The position numbers and the translations under genes were made by a program. The notes under the pieces were generated by a model. That model worked only from the letters and a program-made list of their open reading frames with translations. It searched no databases and was not told the DNA's origin. Below are positions 28,544 through 38,500 of a stretch of DNA of 64,000 nt, one piece after another; position 1 is the stretch's first letter, and each line of letters starts with the position of its first letter. The stretch is from Fodinibius salsisoli (GTDB lineage: Bacteria > Bacteroidota > Rhodothermia > Balneolales > Balneolaceae). The DNA is taken from positions 1-64,000 of the forward strand of contig NZ_JAGGJA010000017.1 of the NCBI RefSeq assembly GCF_026229185.1. The letters run 5' to 3'.

Positions 28544-28966
28544 ATGTCTTCCTCCTATAAGCTTTTAAAAACATACGAGTTTTTGCACAAAGCCGATCTG
28601 GATCTGATGAAGCTGAAGGATGAGGGGATTGAAGCGTATATGGCTGATCAGAATACCGTTAGCCTGGCCCCGTACTATGCACAGGCGGTGGGAGGCATAA
28701 AAATATATGTGCCGCAGAACGATATTGAACAGGCCTGTACTATTATATCCAACGACGAGGTAGCGGATGAACAGTTAGAGGAGCTTTTTGAAGGCAAAGA
28801 GTTCGAACCCGCTCGGCGATGCCCTAACTGCAGTAGTCCCAATATTTATCGGGAGCAATCCATCTTATTGGGATTGTTTTTCCTCCTTGCTTTCTTTCTG
28901 CCCGTCTCTATGTCTAAAGAAAGCTATCGGTGTGTAAAGTGCAATCATCAATGGAAGCCGGAATAG
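28544..28966 (+). CDS. DUF2007 domain protein with a zinc ribbon split by a membrane helix
   Basis: 140 residues. The N-terminal 65 residues match the DUF2007 putative signal-transducing fold (YEFLHKADLDLMKLKDEGIEAYM, GGIKIYVPQNDIEQA). The C-terminal part holds two CxxC knuckles, CPNCSSP (about 93-96) and CVKCNHQW (about 131-134), with a hydrophobic hairpin LLGLFFLLAFFLPVSM between them. This puts a membrane loop inside a zinc ribbon. The ATG at 28544 is preferred over the GTG directly before it. Confidence 0.8.
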   Translation: MSSSYKLLKTYEFLHKADLDLMKLKDEGIEAYMADQNTVSLAPYYAQAVGGIKIYVPQNDIEQACTIISNDEVADEQLEELFEGKEFEPARRCPNCSSPNIYREQSILLGLFFLLAFFLPVSMSKESYRCVKCNHQWKPE

Positions 28967-29180
28967 CTTTTGGGTATAAGACGTGATAGTCAGGGATTTG
29001 TGGCAGGTAATAACTCTTTGACTGTTATCCATGCTATGTGTACAATGAATATTCAATAAAGAGGTTTTGATATAGTAATTTATCCATATGAGATAGACAA
29101 AAAGGAATGATAATGAAGTAGTGGGATCAGTATTTAATCAATTACACTGATTGTCAGTCAATTGAGGGAATCATTAAATT

Positions 29181-29730
29181 ATGAAGATTAATAAGCTATC
29201 GTTCAGGCTGGATGCGCTCTGCATAGCTTCTATCTACTTTGTGTTGTCCATCGCATGGATTTTGTGCTCCGATCAAATTCTGGAGTTTACCTTGGGCAGC
29301 CAAGAGCTGATCAATGACTATCAGACGTTTAAAGGACTGTTCTTTGTTACCCTTACGGCCTTTGAAATTTATGCTCTTGTTAGGGGATCAGTCAGAACAG
29401 GCTGTGCCATCTGCGCTATTTTTAAACGAGTCGCTTAATTTTATACATAGCGATGTTAATAACTAACCTTGAAGAAAGCGTCTTAAAGATCGGCCGTATA
29501 AAAAAGAGGAAGAGGCCTGCGTTATTTCTGTCATTCTTGATACTCAAAAGGATGGACCTATAACAATCGATGAAGGGAGTCAAGAACTTGGCTTCCAATT
29601 AATAGAGCTGATAGGTCAGCAACTAAAAGGGGAGGTTGCCATTGAAACGGATAATGGATTGCGTATTACGTTAGCATTTGATCCCCAGGAAAAAATGAAC
29701 GGCTCGGCAGCTACAATGAGTGTATTATAA
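29181..29730 (+). pseudogene. decayed sensor histidine kinase (N- and C-terminal remnants)
   Basis: The first 85 codons (29181-29438) encode two membrane helices in the layout common to the start of PAS/histidine kinases (ASIYFVLSIAWILCSDQIL, TFKGLFFVTLTAFEIYALV) and then run into out-of-frame sequence. In a different frame, from about 29485 to the stop at 29728-29730, lies the end of a kinase ATPase domain: ELGFQLIELIGQQLKG, then GEVAIETDNGLRITLAFDP. The PAS, phospho-acceptor and N-box regions are gone, so this is a kinase with a large internal deletion plus a frame change. Confidence 0.72.
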
Positions 29731-29888
29731 ATAAGAGGTTGCTTTCAGTATTCACGAATAAAACTGCTTGCGTTTTAGCTAATCTGGCAGTTGTATTTAG
29801 CTGTGAAGGCTGCCTCAAAGAGTTTCCAAGCAGCTCTTTGCTAAAAGAGTCATCTATATATCCGGATAATAATATTCCAGGTCTCCCA

Positions 29889-30288
29889 TTACATCGTGGA
29901 GTTGCAGATGCCAGTTTGAACTAATAGGGGGGCGGATGAAAGTCGGGTTGATGCTTCCCTGATAACTCCGTAATAATTTCTTTGTGGGGCTGGAATTTGA
30001 AATAAACGCTTCGGGGATTGTACCAACTTATAATCAGCTTCGAAATGATACTTTATCTGTTCTAACAGCGCTTTGTTTTTTCTTTCTCTGGTCTTGTAGA
30101 TGCTTTCTTATCACTGATAATACTCATTAGATTTGTAATGTTATCCTTATACCCCAAGCCCCCGTTTTCTACCGGATGATTTAACCAGATACAGTTATTT
30201 TTCAATAAAAATCCTTATTGAACAGGTCGGTGGTTAGGTGTAGGAGGACATAAAGGTAATTTTGATATTCAAGTCTCTCTGCCAATCA
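29889..30288 (-). pseudogene. possible decayed coding region in three overlapping frames
   Basis: Reading the minus strand by hand gives protein-like stretches that hand over from frame to frame: ERLEYQNYLYVLLHLTTDLF (30285-30202), NHPVENGGLGYKDNITNLM (within 30214-30062) and KALLEQIKYHFEADYKLVQ (within 30107-29889). No single frame is open and I do not recognise the family. The pattern suggests a gene degraded by several frameshifts. Confidence is low because such stretches can arise by chance. Confidence 0.25.
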
Positions 30289-30578
30289 CATGAAGAGGCT
30301 GGATGTCTTTACTGGAAAGTATTTTTTGGAGTAGTCCTTCCAACAAGGAGCAGCAGTTTTGTAGGTGTAAGCATTACAGGCGTATTATAGCAATTCCCCC
30401 TTTAGGTAGTGGTCCACGGGTACTAAATTCATAGCGTTGCTTAACAATGCTTTAAAACAGATAAAGCCAAAACGTTAAGAAAACGATGAATTTATCAAGG
30501 GAGGGGCCGCTTGAGCATATTTTTTGATAATTCTCAATTTTAAATAAACGATTAAAGATAATAATAGGGAAAAGTTTA

Positions 30579-30908
30579 ATGAAACCAGTTACACCACTTG
30601 TCACCGAACTTATGGGCACAAAGTTAAGATCCCCCAAGGGCGAAGAAATAGGAGTTGTTCAAAATATGATGGTCAACCCATCCGAAGGTACAATTATATT
30701 TATTTTCCTCTGCTACGCTAATTTTATCGGAAAGGTGCATCGTCACTTTGCTATTCCACGCGAGCATTTGCATTTCAAGCAGGATGGACACGCCCGGTAT
30801 TTTGAAATCGACGAACAACAGTTGATGAATATTATCCAATGTTATGATACCACCGGAACCGAGTATCTACACACCGAATATATGTATCAGCCTCGATTAG
30901 CAGTCTAA
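30579..30908 (+). CDS. PRC-barrel-like small protein
   Basis: 109 residues that begin LVTELMGTKLRSPKGEEIGVVQNMMVNPSEGTI, the usual opening of PRC-barrel proteins (a strand, a turn with (D/E)xxGxxxG(x)V, and further strands), followed by HFAIPREHLHF. Such small beta proteins occur alone or as stress-related accessory proteins in many bacteria. It sits 165 bp upstream of a DksA-like gene on the same strand, with no signal peptide. The upstream 300 bp hold only the decayed sequence described separately. Confidence 0.72.
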   Translation: MKPVTPLVTELMGTKLRSPKGEEIGVVQNMMVNPSEGTIIFIFLCYANFIGKVHRHFAIPREHLHFKQDGHARYFEIDEQQLMNIIQCYDTTGTEYLHTEYMYQPRLAV

Positions 30909-31073
30909 TAGAGCTAACAAAATAAAGGTAGGTAACGAGGCTATTTTAACAAATACAAAAGAGAGAGCAAGAAAACAGACCGGGCTGTGACAAGGCACGT
31001 CGCGTTGCAGCCCGGCTTTTCTTGTAATCCAAGGTTAGCAATTTTCAACACCACCTTAAAAAGGATTCTTACG

Positions 31074-31481
31074 ATGACAAAGCAACAAAAGACAAAGATG
31101 CCAGGGGACCATATTTCGCCCTATAATGATCAGGAACTCGAATACTTCCGGCAAATTATAGTTAATAAACGAGAAAAGGCCGCCCGGGAAATGAAAACTC
31201 TTAAGAAAGCCTTAGAAGAAGAAAGGGATCATACGAGAATTAAAGTGACCAGTACATCGCATATGGGCGATGTTGGGACGGATGCCAGGGAGCAGGAGAA
31301 AAGATACATTCTGCATAACCGAACACGGAAGTTTATCAATTACCTGAATGCGGCCCTTGAGCGTATCAATAACAAAACCTATGGGATTTGCAAGGTAACC
31401 GGCAAAAAGATAGCCAAAGGCCGCTTAGAAGCCGTACCTCATACACAGCTAAGTATTGAGGCTAAAAGAAAGCAGCGGTGA
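31074..31481 (+). CDS. TraR/DksA family protein without the full zinc finger
   Basis: 135 residues from the ATG at 31074, chosen because AAAGGATT precedes it at normal spacing; the frame is open upstream to 30987 but is not family-like. A long coiled-coil (about 20-95) is followed by the globular end YGICKVTGKKIAKGRLEAVPHTQLSIEAKRK. DksA proteins insert into the RNA polymerase secondary channel and modulate rRNA and stress promoters. Only one of the four zinc cysteines is present, as is common in Bacteroidota relatives, where VTGK and VPH replace the other ligands. Confidence 0.87.
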   Translation: MTKQQKTKMPGDHISPYNDQELEYFRQIIVNKREKAAREMKTLKKALEEERDHTRIKVTSTSHMGDVGTDAREQEKRYILHNRTRKFINYLNAALERINNKTYGICKVTGKKIAKGRLEAVPHTQLSIEAKRKQR

Positions 31482-31562
31482 CATGATTCTTATCGGACCC
31501 AGCCGGCTTAAGGGACCGATTATGGATGAATACCTTACTGGTAAATCAATAGGTTTTGTAGA

Positions 31563-31592
31563 GAGGCCTGTATGATTGTGGGGACAGGCCTC
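31563..31592. terminator. hairpin after the DksA-like gene (possible terminator)
   Basis: Perfect 9-bp stem GAGGCCTGT (31563-31571) with ACAGGCCTC (31584-31592), 12-base loop. No clear T-run follows. It is followed 9 bp later by a much stronger terminator hairpin. Confidence 0.6.
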
Positions 31593-31600
31593 TTATAAAG

Positions 31601-31635
31601 AAGCCCCTTCGCTAATCAGGCGAAGGGGCTTTTGT
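31601..31635 (+). terminator. rho-independent terminator
   Basis: Perfect 12-bp stem AAGCCCCTTCGC (31601-31612) with GCGAAGGGGCTT (31620-31631), 7-base loop, then TT and GT. It closes the PRC-barrel/DksA-like unit. Confidence 0.9.
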
Positions 31636-32088
31636 ATGATTATTATCTAACACCACTCCTCACGAGTCACCAGCTTATGAGGATACAATCGCTTCATAGG
31701 TAAGTACCTTTTAGAAGACAATCCTTACAAAATAATTTTATTTTTTTTGAGACAGGGTGTTGATATAAGTTGTATATAAGAACACAGTTGTTATCCATTA
31801 TTCATAAACCTAGCTTCCTTAAAGACAGAATTTAAAAATTCGAGGTTCATAAAGTGGCTTCAATGGACAACGGAAGCGCTAAAAAGTTAAATAATAAAAG
31901 ATTTAAGTATTTAAAATTGCTTACATCTCTTTATTTAGCCTCACCAACCGAAGCCTTCTTATATTAAATTAGAATATTTAAATACTTGGTTTGCCTGCTG
32001 CATTTATAAAGCTAAATAAATAGATTGACATTAAATAAAACAGTTAGGCACATTTGTTCAGGGACAGTAACACTTCATCTATAATTTT
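31636..32088. other. 453-bp AT-rich gap without a gene
   Basis: I see no open frame with coding character. The stretch is very AT-rich (for example a run of T at about 31738-31748) and contains several A/T-only promoter-like boxes. It should hold the promoter of the downstream sensor kinase. Confidence 0.5.
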
Positions 32089-33567
32089 ATGGGCGCTTTA
32101 CCATGTTCATTTGCATCATTGCGGTCGGCTATTATCGTAATCGTGCTATTTATTTTAACCACTCTTGCAGGCATCACCATGCCGGCCCAGGGCCAAGGTG
32201 TCGTCGACTCCACATGGACATTAGGTGTCATACTATTTGATACGAATAAGGATGATACCCTGGATTATAACGGTCAAACGGTAACTGTAGGAGGCATTGC
32301 CAACACGGGCTTCCCCCAGGTTCATACCACGCGCCTGGCTTCCTTCATTCAGGGTGATACCTATGGTCTTCCATTCTTTTCTAAAGCCATGGGCGATTCT
32401 TTTGCGGTTGGGGACAGCCTGGTATTAACAGGACGCCTTCAAAAATATTACGGACAGAATGAAATGTACGTCGAGTCATATGAGGTATATCCGGAGGTCA
32501 ACAGATCGCTTACTGCCCAGTCGTTTTCGGAGGTAGCTTCATCTCCCGATCAGTTTGTGGGTATGTTGGTAAAGGGGACGGCTAAAGTCACGCATAAAGG
32601 CACCATCAATAATGGTATCTATCTATCCGTCTCTTATGGTGACAGCGTAGCGTTTGAGCCCAAAGTATTTGTGTCGAACTTCCACAAATCATTTAATGAG
32701 TTTAACTTCGATGTACTTAGTATTGGCGATGAAATTGCTGTCACCGGCGTGCTTTCGGAGTTTGAAGATGCTCCGACGGGCCACAGCTACCTAATCTATC
32801 TGCGTACACCGGATGATCTGGAATATGCCGGGTTTCCCCAATACTATATTTATGGTATAGCCGGACTTTTATTACTATTTGTCATTGGGGCCGCCATCTG
32901 GATTCTGAGTCTGCGCAGGAAGATGGAGCAGAAGACGAAGAAAATTAAGCAATCATTAGAAGAAAAGGAGATCCTCCTGCGTGAAATACACCACCGGGTT
33001 AAAAACAACCTCTCTATTATCTCAGGTCTTCTGGAGCTCCAGAAAGATACGTCTACCGAACCCACAACCAAGGTAGCACTGCAAAACAGCCAGGCACGTA
33101 TTCGTTCTATGGCCCTCATACACGACAAGCTTTATCAAACCGATTCACTTTCAGATATCGAGCTTAATGTGTACCTCAGGGAGCTGGTGGAAGGGATTAG
33201 TGCCACTTTGGACAATAACCATCAACGGGTAGCACTTAACTTTGACCTGGACCAAACCGAAATCGATATCGACAAGGTGGTACCCTGTGGACTGTTAGTT
33301 AACGAACTTGTTGTGAATGCCTATAAGCATGCCTTCAGTACTGTTGAAGAGGGAGAGTTAACTTTGAAACTGAAGAACCACAATCATAAAGTGGTATTGA
33401 CCATCGCTGATAACGGTCCGGGCTTGCCGGAAGACTTTGCTTTGGGAACGGGAGACTCCCTTGGCTCCATGCTGATACAAACTTTTGCCAATCAGCTGGA
33501 TGCAGACCTGCACATTGATAGAAGTCATGAGGGCGTGGCCTTTGTCTTTACCTTCCCGGCAAATTAA
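32089..33567 (+). CDS. sensor histidine kinase with periplasmic OB-fold-like domain (HisKA_2 type)
   Basis: 492 residues: signal/anchor helix (about 10-35), periplasmic domain (40-250), transmembrane helix (about 257-278, IYGIAGLLLLFVIGAAIWILSL), coiled linker, HisKA_2 dimerisation domain with the phospho-acceptor in EIHHRVKNNLSIISGLLELQ (His301/302), and an HATPase_c domain (N-box NELVVNAYKHAF, G-box ADNGPGLP, GDSLGSMLI). The periplasmic part has two stretches (FAVGDSLVLTGRLQKYYGQNEMYVE and a similar one near 215-245) that look like OB-fold strands. No response regulator lies next to it, so its partner is elsewhere. Confidence 0.88.
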   Translation: MGALPCSFASLRSAIIVIVLFILTTLAGITMPAQGQGVVDSTWTLGVILFDTNKDDTLDYNGQTVTVGGIANTGFPQVHTTRLASFIQGDTYGLPFFSKAMGDSFAVGDSLVLTGRLQKYYGQNEMYVESYEVYPEVNRSLTAQSFSEVASSPDQFVGMLVKGTAKVTHKGTINNGIYLSVSYGDSVAFEPKVFVSNFHKSFNEFNFDVLSIGDEIAVTGVLSEFEDAPTGHSYLIYLRTPDDLEYAGFPQYYIYGIAGLLLLFVIGAAIWILSLRRKMEQKTKKIKQSLEEKEILLREIHHRVKNNLSIISGLLELQKDTSTEPTTKVALQNSQARIRSMALIHDKLYQTDSLSDIELNVYLRELVEGISATLDNNHQRVALNFDLDQTEIDIDKVVPCGLLVNELVVNAYKHAFSTVEEGELTLKLKNHNHKVVLTIADNGPGLPEDFALGTGDSLGSMLIQTFANQLDADLHIDRSHEGVAFVFTFPAN

Positions 33568-33765
33568 GACTTAATGGACGCGAGAGTATTATTGAGACAG
33601 TGCAATTTTTCAGATCTGTTCTTTGCTCAGGAAGATTATTTCTAACCAGATTAAAAAATTAATCTAATCTTAACAACGAGGTAATAAAATCGTGGGCTAA
33701 AATTGTAACATTAGGATCCGCTTTCAGGGAATACCCATACTATCTAAAAAAAGTAAGAAAGTGCG

Positions 33766-34278
33766 ATGCTTAGCATTTATGAATTAGAAGAACTTTATGA
33801 GCAGTATGCCGATTCTGTAGCCTACATTCTTTCCTTTTATACCTCTCATACCGCACAGCTGGAAGATTGGACTCAGGATGTCTTTGTAAAAGTTTGGGAA
33901 GCCAGAGATCATATCGATCCCGAGCATCCCGGCCTGAAAGGTTATATCCTGACCATTGCCCACAACCACGCGCGGTATGAGGCCAACAAAACCAGCCAGT
34001 CGCATCATTTGGATAACCAGGAGCTGGCTGAACCCTTACCCTCCCGGCATCCGTCAACAAGCCAACGAGTGCAGGCCAATGACTTAACCCAAGCCTACCA
34101 GCAGGCCCTGGCGAAGGTGTCCCCACGGGCGCGACAGACTTTTAAGCTGAGCAGAGACAATGGCTTTAGCTACCGGGAAATTGCCCGAAGTATGGGGATA
34201 TCTTCCAAAACAGTGGAAGCGCAGGTAAGCAAAACCTTGCGCATCCTTCGAGGCGAATTAGAGGAGTATCGCCTCTGA
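33766..34278 (+). CDS. FecI-like ECF sigma factor
   Basis: 170 residues. Region 2: YELEELYEQYADSVAYILSFYTSHTAQLEDWTQDVFVKVWEARDHI. Region 4: VSPRARQTFKLSRDNGFSYREIARSMGISSKTVEAQVSKTLRILR, a helix-turn-helix for -35 recognition. The following gene is a FecR-type anti-sigma factor and the next a SusC with an STN signalling domain. This forms the classic three-part cell-surface signalling arrangement, in which substrate binding at the outer membrane releases the sigma factor to activate the uptake genes. Confidence 0.93.
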   Translation: MLSIYELEELYEQYADSVAYILSFYTSHTAQLEDWTQDVFVKVWEARDHIDPEHPGLKGYILTIAHNHARYEANKTSQSHHLDNQELAEPLPSRHPSTSQRVQANDLTQAYQQALAKVSPRARQTFKLSRDNGFSYREIARSMGISSKTVEAQVSKTLRILRGELEEYRL

Positions 34279-34401
34279 GGCCCACCTTTTAGTCTATCCA
34301 GCCCTTCGCAAACGAACGAGCTATATTTTTTTCAAAAATCCATAAGGGTAGCAACCCCTGGCTCTTATATATATACATAGAAGGCAAAGCAATAAAACCA
34401 G

Positions 34402-35427
34402 ATGACAGACGAAAAGTTACTCAAATACTTCAAAAATGCTTGCACTGAAGGCGAAAGGCAGGAAGTGGAATCCTGGCTTCAGGCAAACGATCATAATGCC
34501 CAATATTATCTGGACTTCGTGCAGGCCAGGCATCCTGCAGCCGAGCCTGAATACGACAAAGAAAAGGTAAAGGCAAGATTATTAGATGAAGTACAATATG
34601 CTATGCATTCTAATACGCAATCAGGTACTGACTTCGTGCGTAGAATTGTTGATCAAAATATTCAGTGGCTGAAAGCCGCTGCTGCTATATTAGTGATTTT
34701 GATCGGTGGCATGGGCGGATATGTTTGGTTCGGTGGTACGTTGTCTGATCATTCAGAAATTGGCTATAGAGAATTTACGGTTCCGGCCGGCAAAATCGAT
34801 TCATTAATGCTGGGTGACGGCACAAAAGTTACGTTGAATGCCGGTACTACCTTAAAGTATCCGGAGCAGTTCATAGGAGGTAGCCGGAAGGTCTACTTGG
34901 TCGGTGAAGCGTATTTCGATGTTGCCCATAATAAAGCAAAGCCTTTCAAGGTGCAGGCGGGAGCACTTACTACTACCGTTTTGGGGACAGCGTTTAATGT
35001 AACAGCCTACCGGGAAGATCAACAAGTAAGTGTAGCTGTTACTGAAGGTAAGGTTCGGGTGGCGGATAGTGGTACTCAAAGGGATCAACCTCAAGAACTG
35101 ACGCTTACGCCTAACCAATCCCTGGCATATGATAAACAAACAAAAAGAGTGGCTAAGCAGGAAGGAGTGGTAAGTGATTTTATTTCATGGAAGGAGGGTA
35201 TCCTGATTTTTAATGAGGAGCCGCTGCCAGAAACAGTAAGAAAACTTGAACGCTGGTATGATGTGAATATAAGCATACCGTCTTCAGGGCTTGCCGGATG
35301 TATTATTCACGGCAAGCATAAGGGAGAGAGTTTGGATAACGTATTGAAGACTATCTCTTTTGCAACAGGTATTAGCTATGAATTTACTGAACAAGGGGTC
35401 GCCATAACAGGCGGGAGGTGTCAATAA
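34402..35427 (+). CDS. FecR-family anti-sigma factor
   Basis: 341-residue inner-membrane protein: N-terminal cytoplasmic sigma-binding part (about 1-85), one transmembrane helix (about 92-112, KAAAAILVILIGGMGGYVWF), the periplasmic FecR domain (about 125-225, TVPAGKIDSLMLGDGTKVTLNAGTTLKYP, VAVTEGKVRV) and a C-terminal DUF4974 domain (about 265-335, FNEEPLPETVRKLERWYDV) that contacts the SusC STN domain. It lies 123 bp after the sigma gene and 120 bp before susC. Confidence 0.93.
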   Translation: MTDEKLLKYFKNACTEGERQEVESWLQANDHNAQYYLDFVQARHPAAEPEYDKEKVKARLLDEVQYAMHSNTQSGTDFVRRIVDQNIQWLKAAAAILVILIGGMGGYVWFGGTLSDHSEIGYREFTVPAGKIDSLMLGDGTKVTLNAGTTLKYPEQFIGGSRKVYLVGEAYFDVAHNKAKPFKVQAGALTTTVLGTAFNVTAYREDQQVSVAVTEGKVRVADSGTQRDQPQELTLTPNQSLAYDKQTKRVAKQEGVVSDFISWKEGILIFNEEPLPETVRKLERWYDVNISIPSSGLAGCIIHGKHKGESLDNVLKTISFATGISYEFTEQGVAITGGRCQ

Positions 35428-35461
35428 AAATATATATACGATTCGGCTTTTAAATAAAAAA

Positions 35462-35504
35462 GGCCCACTTAACCTAATGTTGGAGCATGCGGATTAAGTG
35501 AGCC
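35462..35504 (+). promoter_or_regulatory. leader hairpin between fecR-like and susC genes
   Basis: GGCCCACTTAA at 35462-35472 pairs with TTAAGTG-A-GCC at 35494-35504, leaving a bulged base and a loop of about 20. There is no T-run after it, so it looks like an mRNA leader or processing structure ahead of susC, or a weak terminator for the regulator gene. Confidence 0.5.
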
Positions 35505-35547
35505 ACTATGTTAACGAGCATTTAAAACCCATTAACTCTTATAAAGT

Positions 35548-38500
35548 ATGAAAAAAGCAATTAGAAAGGCAATTCTATATATGTCTATTCGTGGCCTGAT
35601 AGGATGTATGCTTATCTGTGTTACAGCCAACATTTTATTGGCCCATGAAGGAGCAGCTCAGGATATTGAGGATGTAATAATAGATATCAGTATTACAGAT
35701 GCTTCCGTAGAAGGGCTGTTCACCCATATCGAAGACAAAACAACCTTTTTATTCTTGTATGATAAACGTAAAGTAGATAAAAATAGGCAACGGTTTAGCC
35801 TGCACCAGGATCAGATTTCAGTAGCTGAAATCTTAGAGAAGATTACCGCTAAAACCGGTTTTTCATTTCAGCAGGTAAATAAATCTATTGCCGTAAATAC
35901 CGGTTCATCCTCCGATTCAATAAGTGAAAGCCCTCAGCTCGCTTCGAAAACGATACGGGGAACCGTGACGGATGCAGAAACAGGGGAGCCGCTGCCGGGA
36001 GTGAATATTACCGTTCCCCAAACGTCCATTGGAACCAGCAGTAATTCCAGTGGAGAATATGAACTTACGGTCCCCGATGAGACGACAAGCCTGAAGTTTT
36101 CTTTTATCGGATTTGTTGAGCAGGAAGTGAAATTGGAAGGACGTACCACCATAGATATAGCCCTGCAGCCTGATGTTTCTCAACTTTCGGAAGTAGTTGT
36201 GACGGCCTTGGGAATCTCCAGGGAGACGAGATCCCTTGGATATTCTGTGGGCGAAGTATCAGGAGAAGATGTAGCAACCACATCCCTCGAAAATGTAACC
36301 AGTGGACTGGCCGGCCGGGTTGCCGGGGTAACGATGAACCAGACCAGCGGAGTAGGTTCGTCCGTAAGTGTTGTTATTCGCGGATTAACCTCCCTGACTA
36401 CTGACAATCAGCCTCTGTATGTGATCGACGGGGTGCCCATGTCAAGTGGATTGAACAATATATCCGGCATGGGAGACGGCAATGAAGTTGATTATGGAAA
36501 CGCCATCAGTGATTTGAATCCAGCTGATATTGAGGATATGACGGTTCTAAAGGGTCCGAGTGCTGCGGCCCTGTATGGGTCTCGTGCGGCCAATGGAGTG
36601 GTATTGATTACCACAAAACAGGGAAAAGAGGGGGAGCCCCTGAGCGTTTCTTTTAGCAGTAGCAATGTCTTTGAAAGGTCGGTTAAATTCCTTGATTTCC
36701 ATTACCAGTATGCTACCGGTAGCAGGACAGGTATTTTGGATGAAAGTTCAAATTATTGGGCTGGTCCTGAGCTGGATGCGGGCAACACGGCCGTGCAGTG
36801 GAATAGCCCCCTGGATGAAAACGGTAATCCCATGCCGATGGAGTTGCAGTCTCATCCGGATAATATGAAGAACTTTCTGGAGACCGGTTTTACAACTTCC
36901 AATAACATTTCTCTAAGCGGATCCACAGACGATGCTGTTTACCGGTTCTCATTTAATAATATGCTGCATAATGGCATGATCCCTAATTCCAACCTGAAAA
37001 GGAATACCTTCTCTTCAGACTATAAGAGAAGTATCCTGCCAAATGTAAGCCTGGATGTGAATGTAAATTATTCCCGCTCGAGCTCCGATGACCGACCATC
37101 CACGGCAAGCAGAGATGCCAACCCATTAGAGGCAGTCTACACCATACCGCACTCTAATATTACCGACATGGAGCAGTACTGGCAAGAAGGGCGCCAAGGC
37201 ATCCAGCAGCGGTCATTTGATCCGGGTAAAGACAATCCATACTTCCTGGCCTATGGCATCAACAACCGATTTAATCGCGATAGGATATATGGCAATGTTA
37301 GGTTAGACTGGCAGATGTTAGACGGACTAAGTGCTTTTGGTCGCCTTTCATTGAACTCCAGAGACGAAACCAGGGAAACGAAGATACCCTGGAGTTATAC
37401 CGGAATGGAGCAAGGGGGATACTTTTATAATGAGCTCGGTGGAGAAGAGGTAAACACCGATTTCCTTGTGACGTATGAGACACGCGTGGATGATTTTGAT
37501 TTCAGTGTCTCAGGCGGGGGGAACTACATGGTACGAACATCAGAAAGTGTGAACAGCGGCACCAACAATGATGACAGAGGATTAGAAGTGCCGAACCTAT
37601 ATCGCATATCCAATATCCCTTCAGAGGTGTTGTCGGTGAATAACTATTCATCCAAAAAGAAGATATATAGTTTATATAGCACGGCCTCTATTGGATTTAA
37701 AGATCAACTTTATCTTGATTTGACAGCACGCAACGATTGGTCCAGTACCTTGCCCGCTGATAATCGATCCTACTTCTATCCATCGGCTTCCATTAGCTGG
37801 CTGGCCCAGGAAACACTGCAGCTGCCAAGCGCCGTATCGATGTTGAAGTTAAGAGGCGGTTGGGCACAGGTAGGAAATGATGCCAATCCCTACCAGCTGG
37901 AACCTTCTTTAGGGGTGGGCAATTTGCCAGGCTTTGGTTTGCCCTCTATATCAACGCCGAGCACATTGTTAAACCCCAATTTAAAGCCTGAGATTGCAAC
38001 ATCCATTGAAGGGGGACTGGATCTTGCTCTATTTGATAATCGACTGAGGTTTGAAGGAACCTATTATCAAGTAGAGAATAAGAATCAGATTCTCAATATC
38101 AATACCCCGGCTTCTTCAGGGGCAACCAGCAGGTTAATTAACGCGGGGATCCTCGAAAGCAAAGGATTGGAGCTTAGTTTGGGGGCAACACCCATTCAAA
38201 CGAAAGACTGGATGTGGGATTTCCAGGTTAACTTTAGCCGGAACCGGACGACCTTAGTTGAACTTGATGACGAGCTTGATCGCCTGCAGCTGTGGGGCGA
38301 AAACGGCGGAGGGGCCTACACCGAAGTGGGTGAAGAAATTGGTAACCTGTATAGTAGCGGTTATGCAAGAGTGGAAGATCCTTCCTCAGAGTATTACAAC
38401 TGGCCCATCCTTGATAGCAATGGCTACTGGCAGGAGTTATCGGATCCTGATGACCGGGTTAAAGTGGGTAATTTTAATCCCCGGGGTATAGTAGGAGCAC

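Noticed and set aside
29739-29924. 61-codon plus-strand open frame after the kinase remnant
   Set aside because: No ribosome site, no recognisable domain, and it lies in decayed sequence, so it is probably chance.
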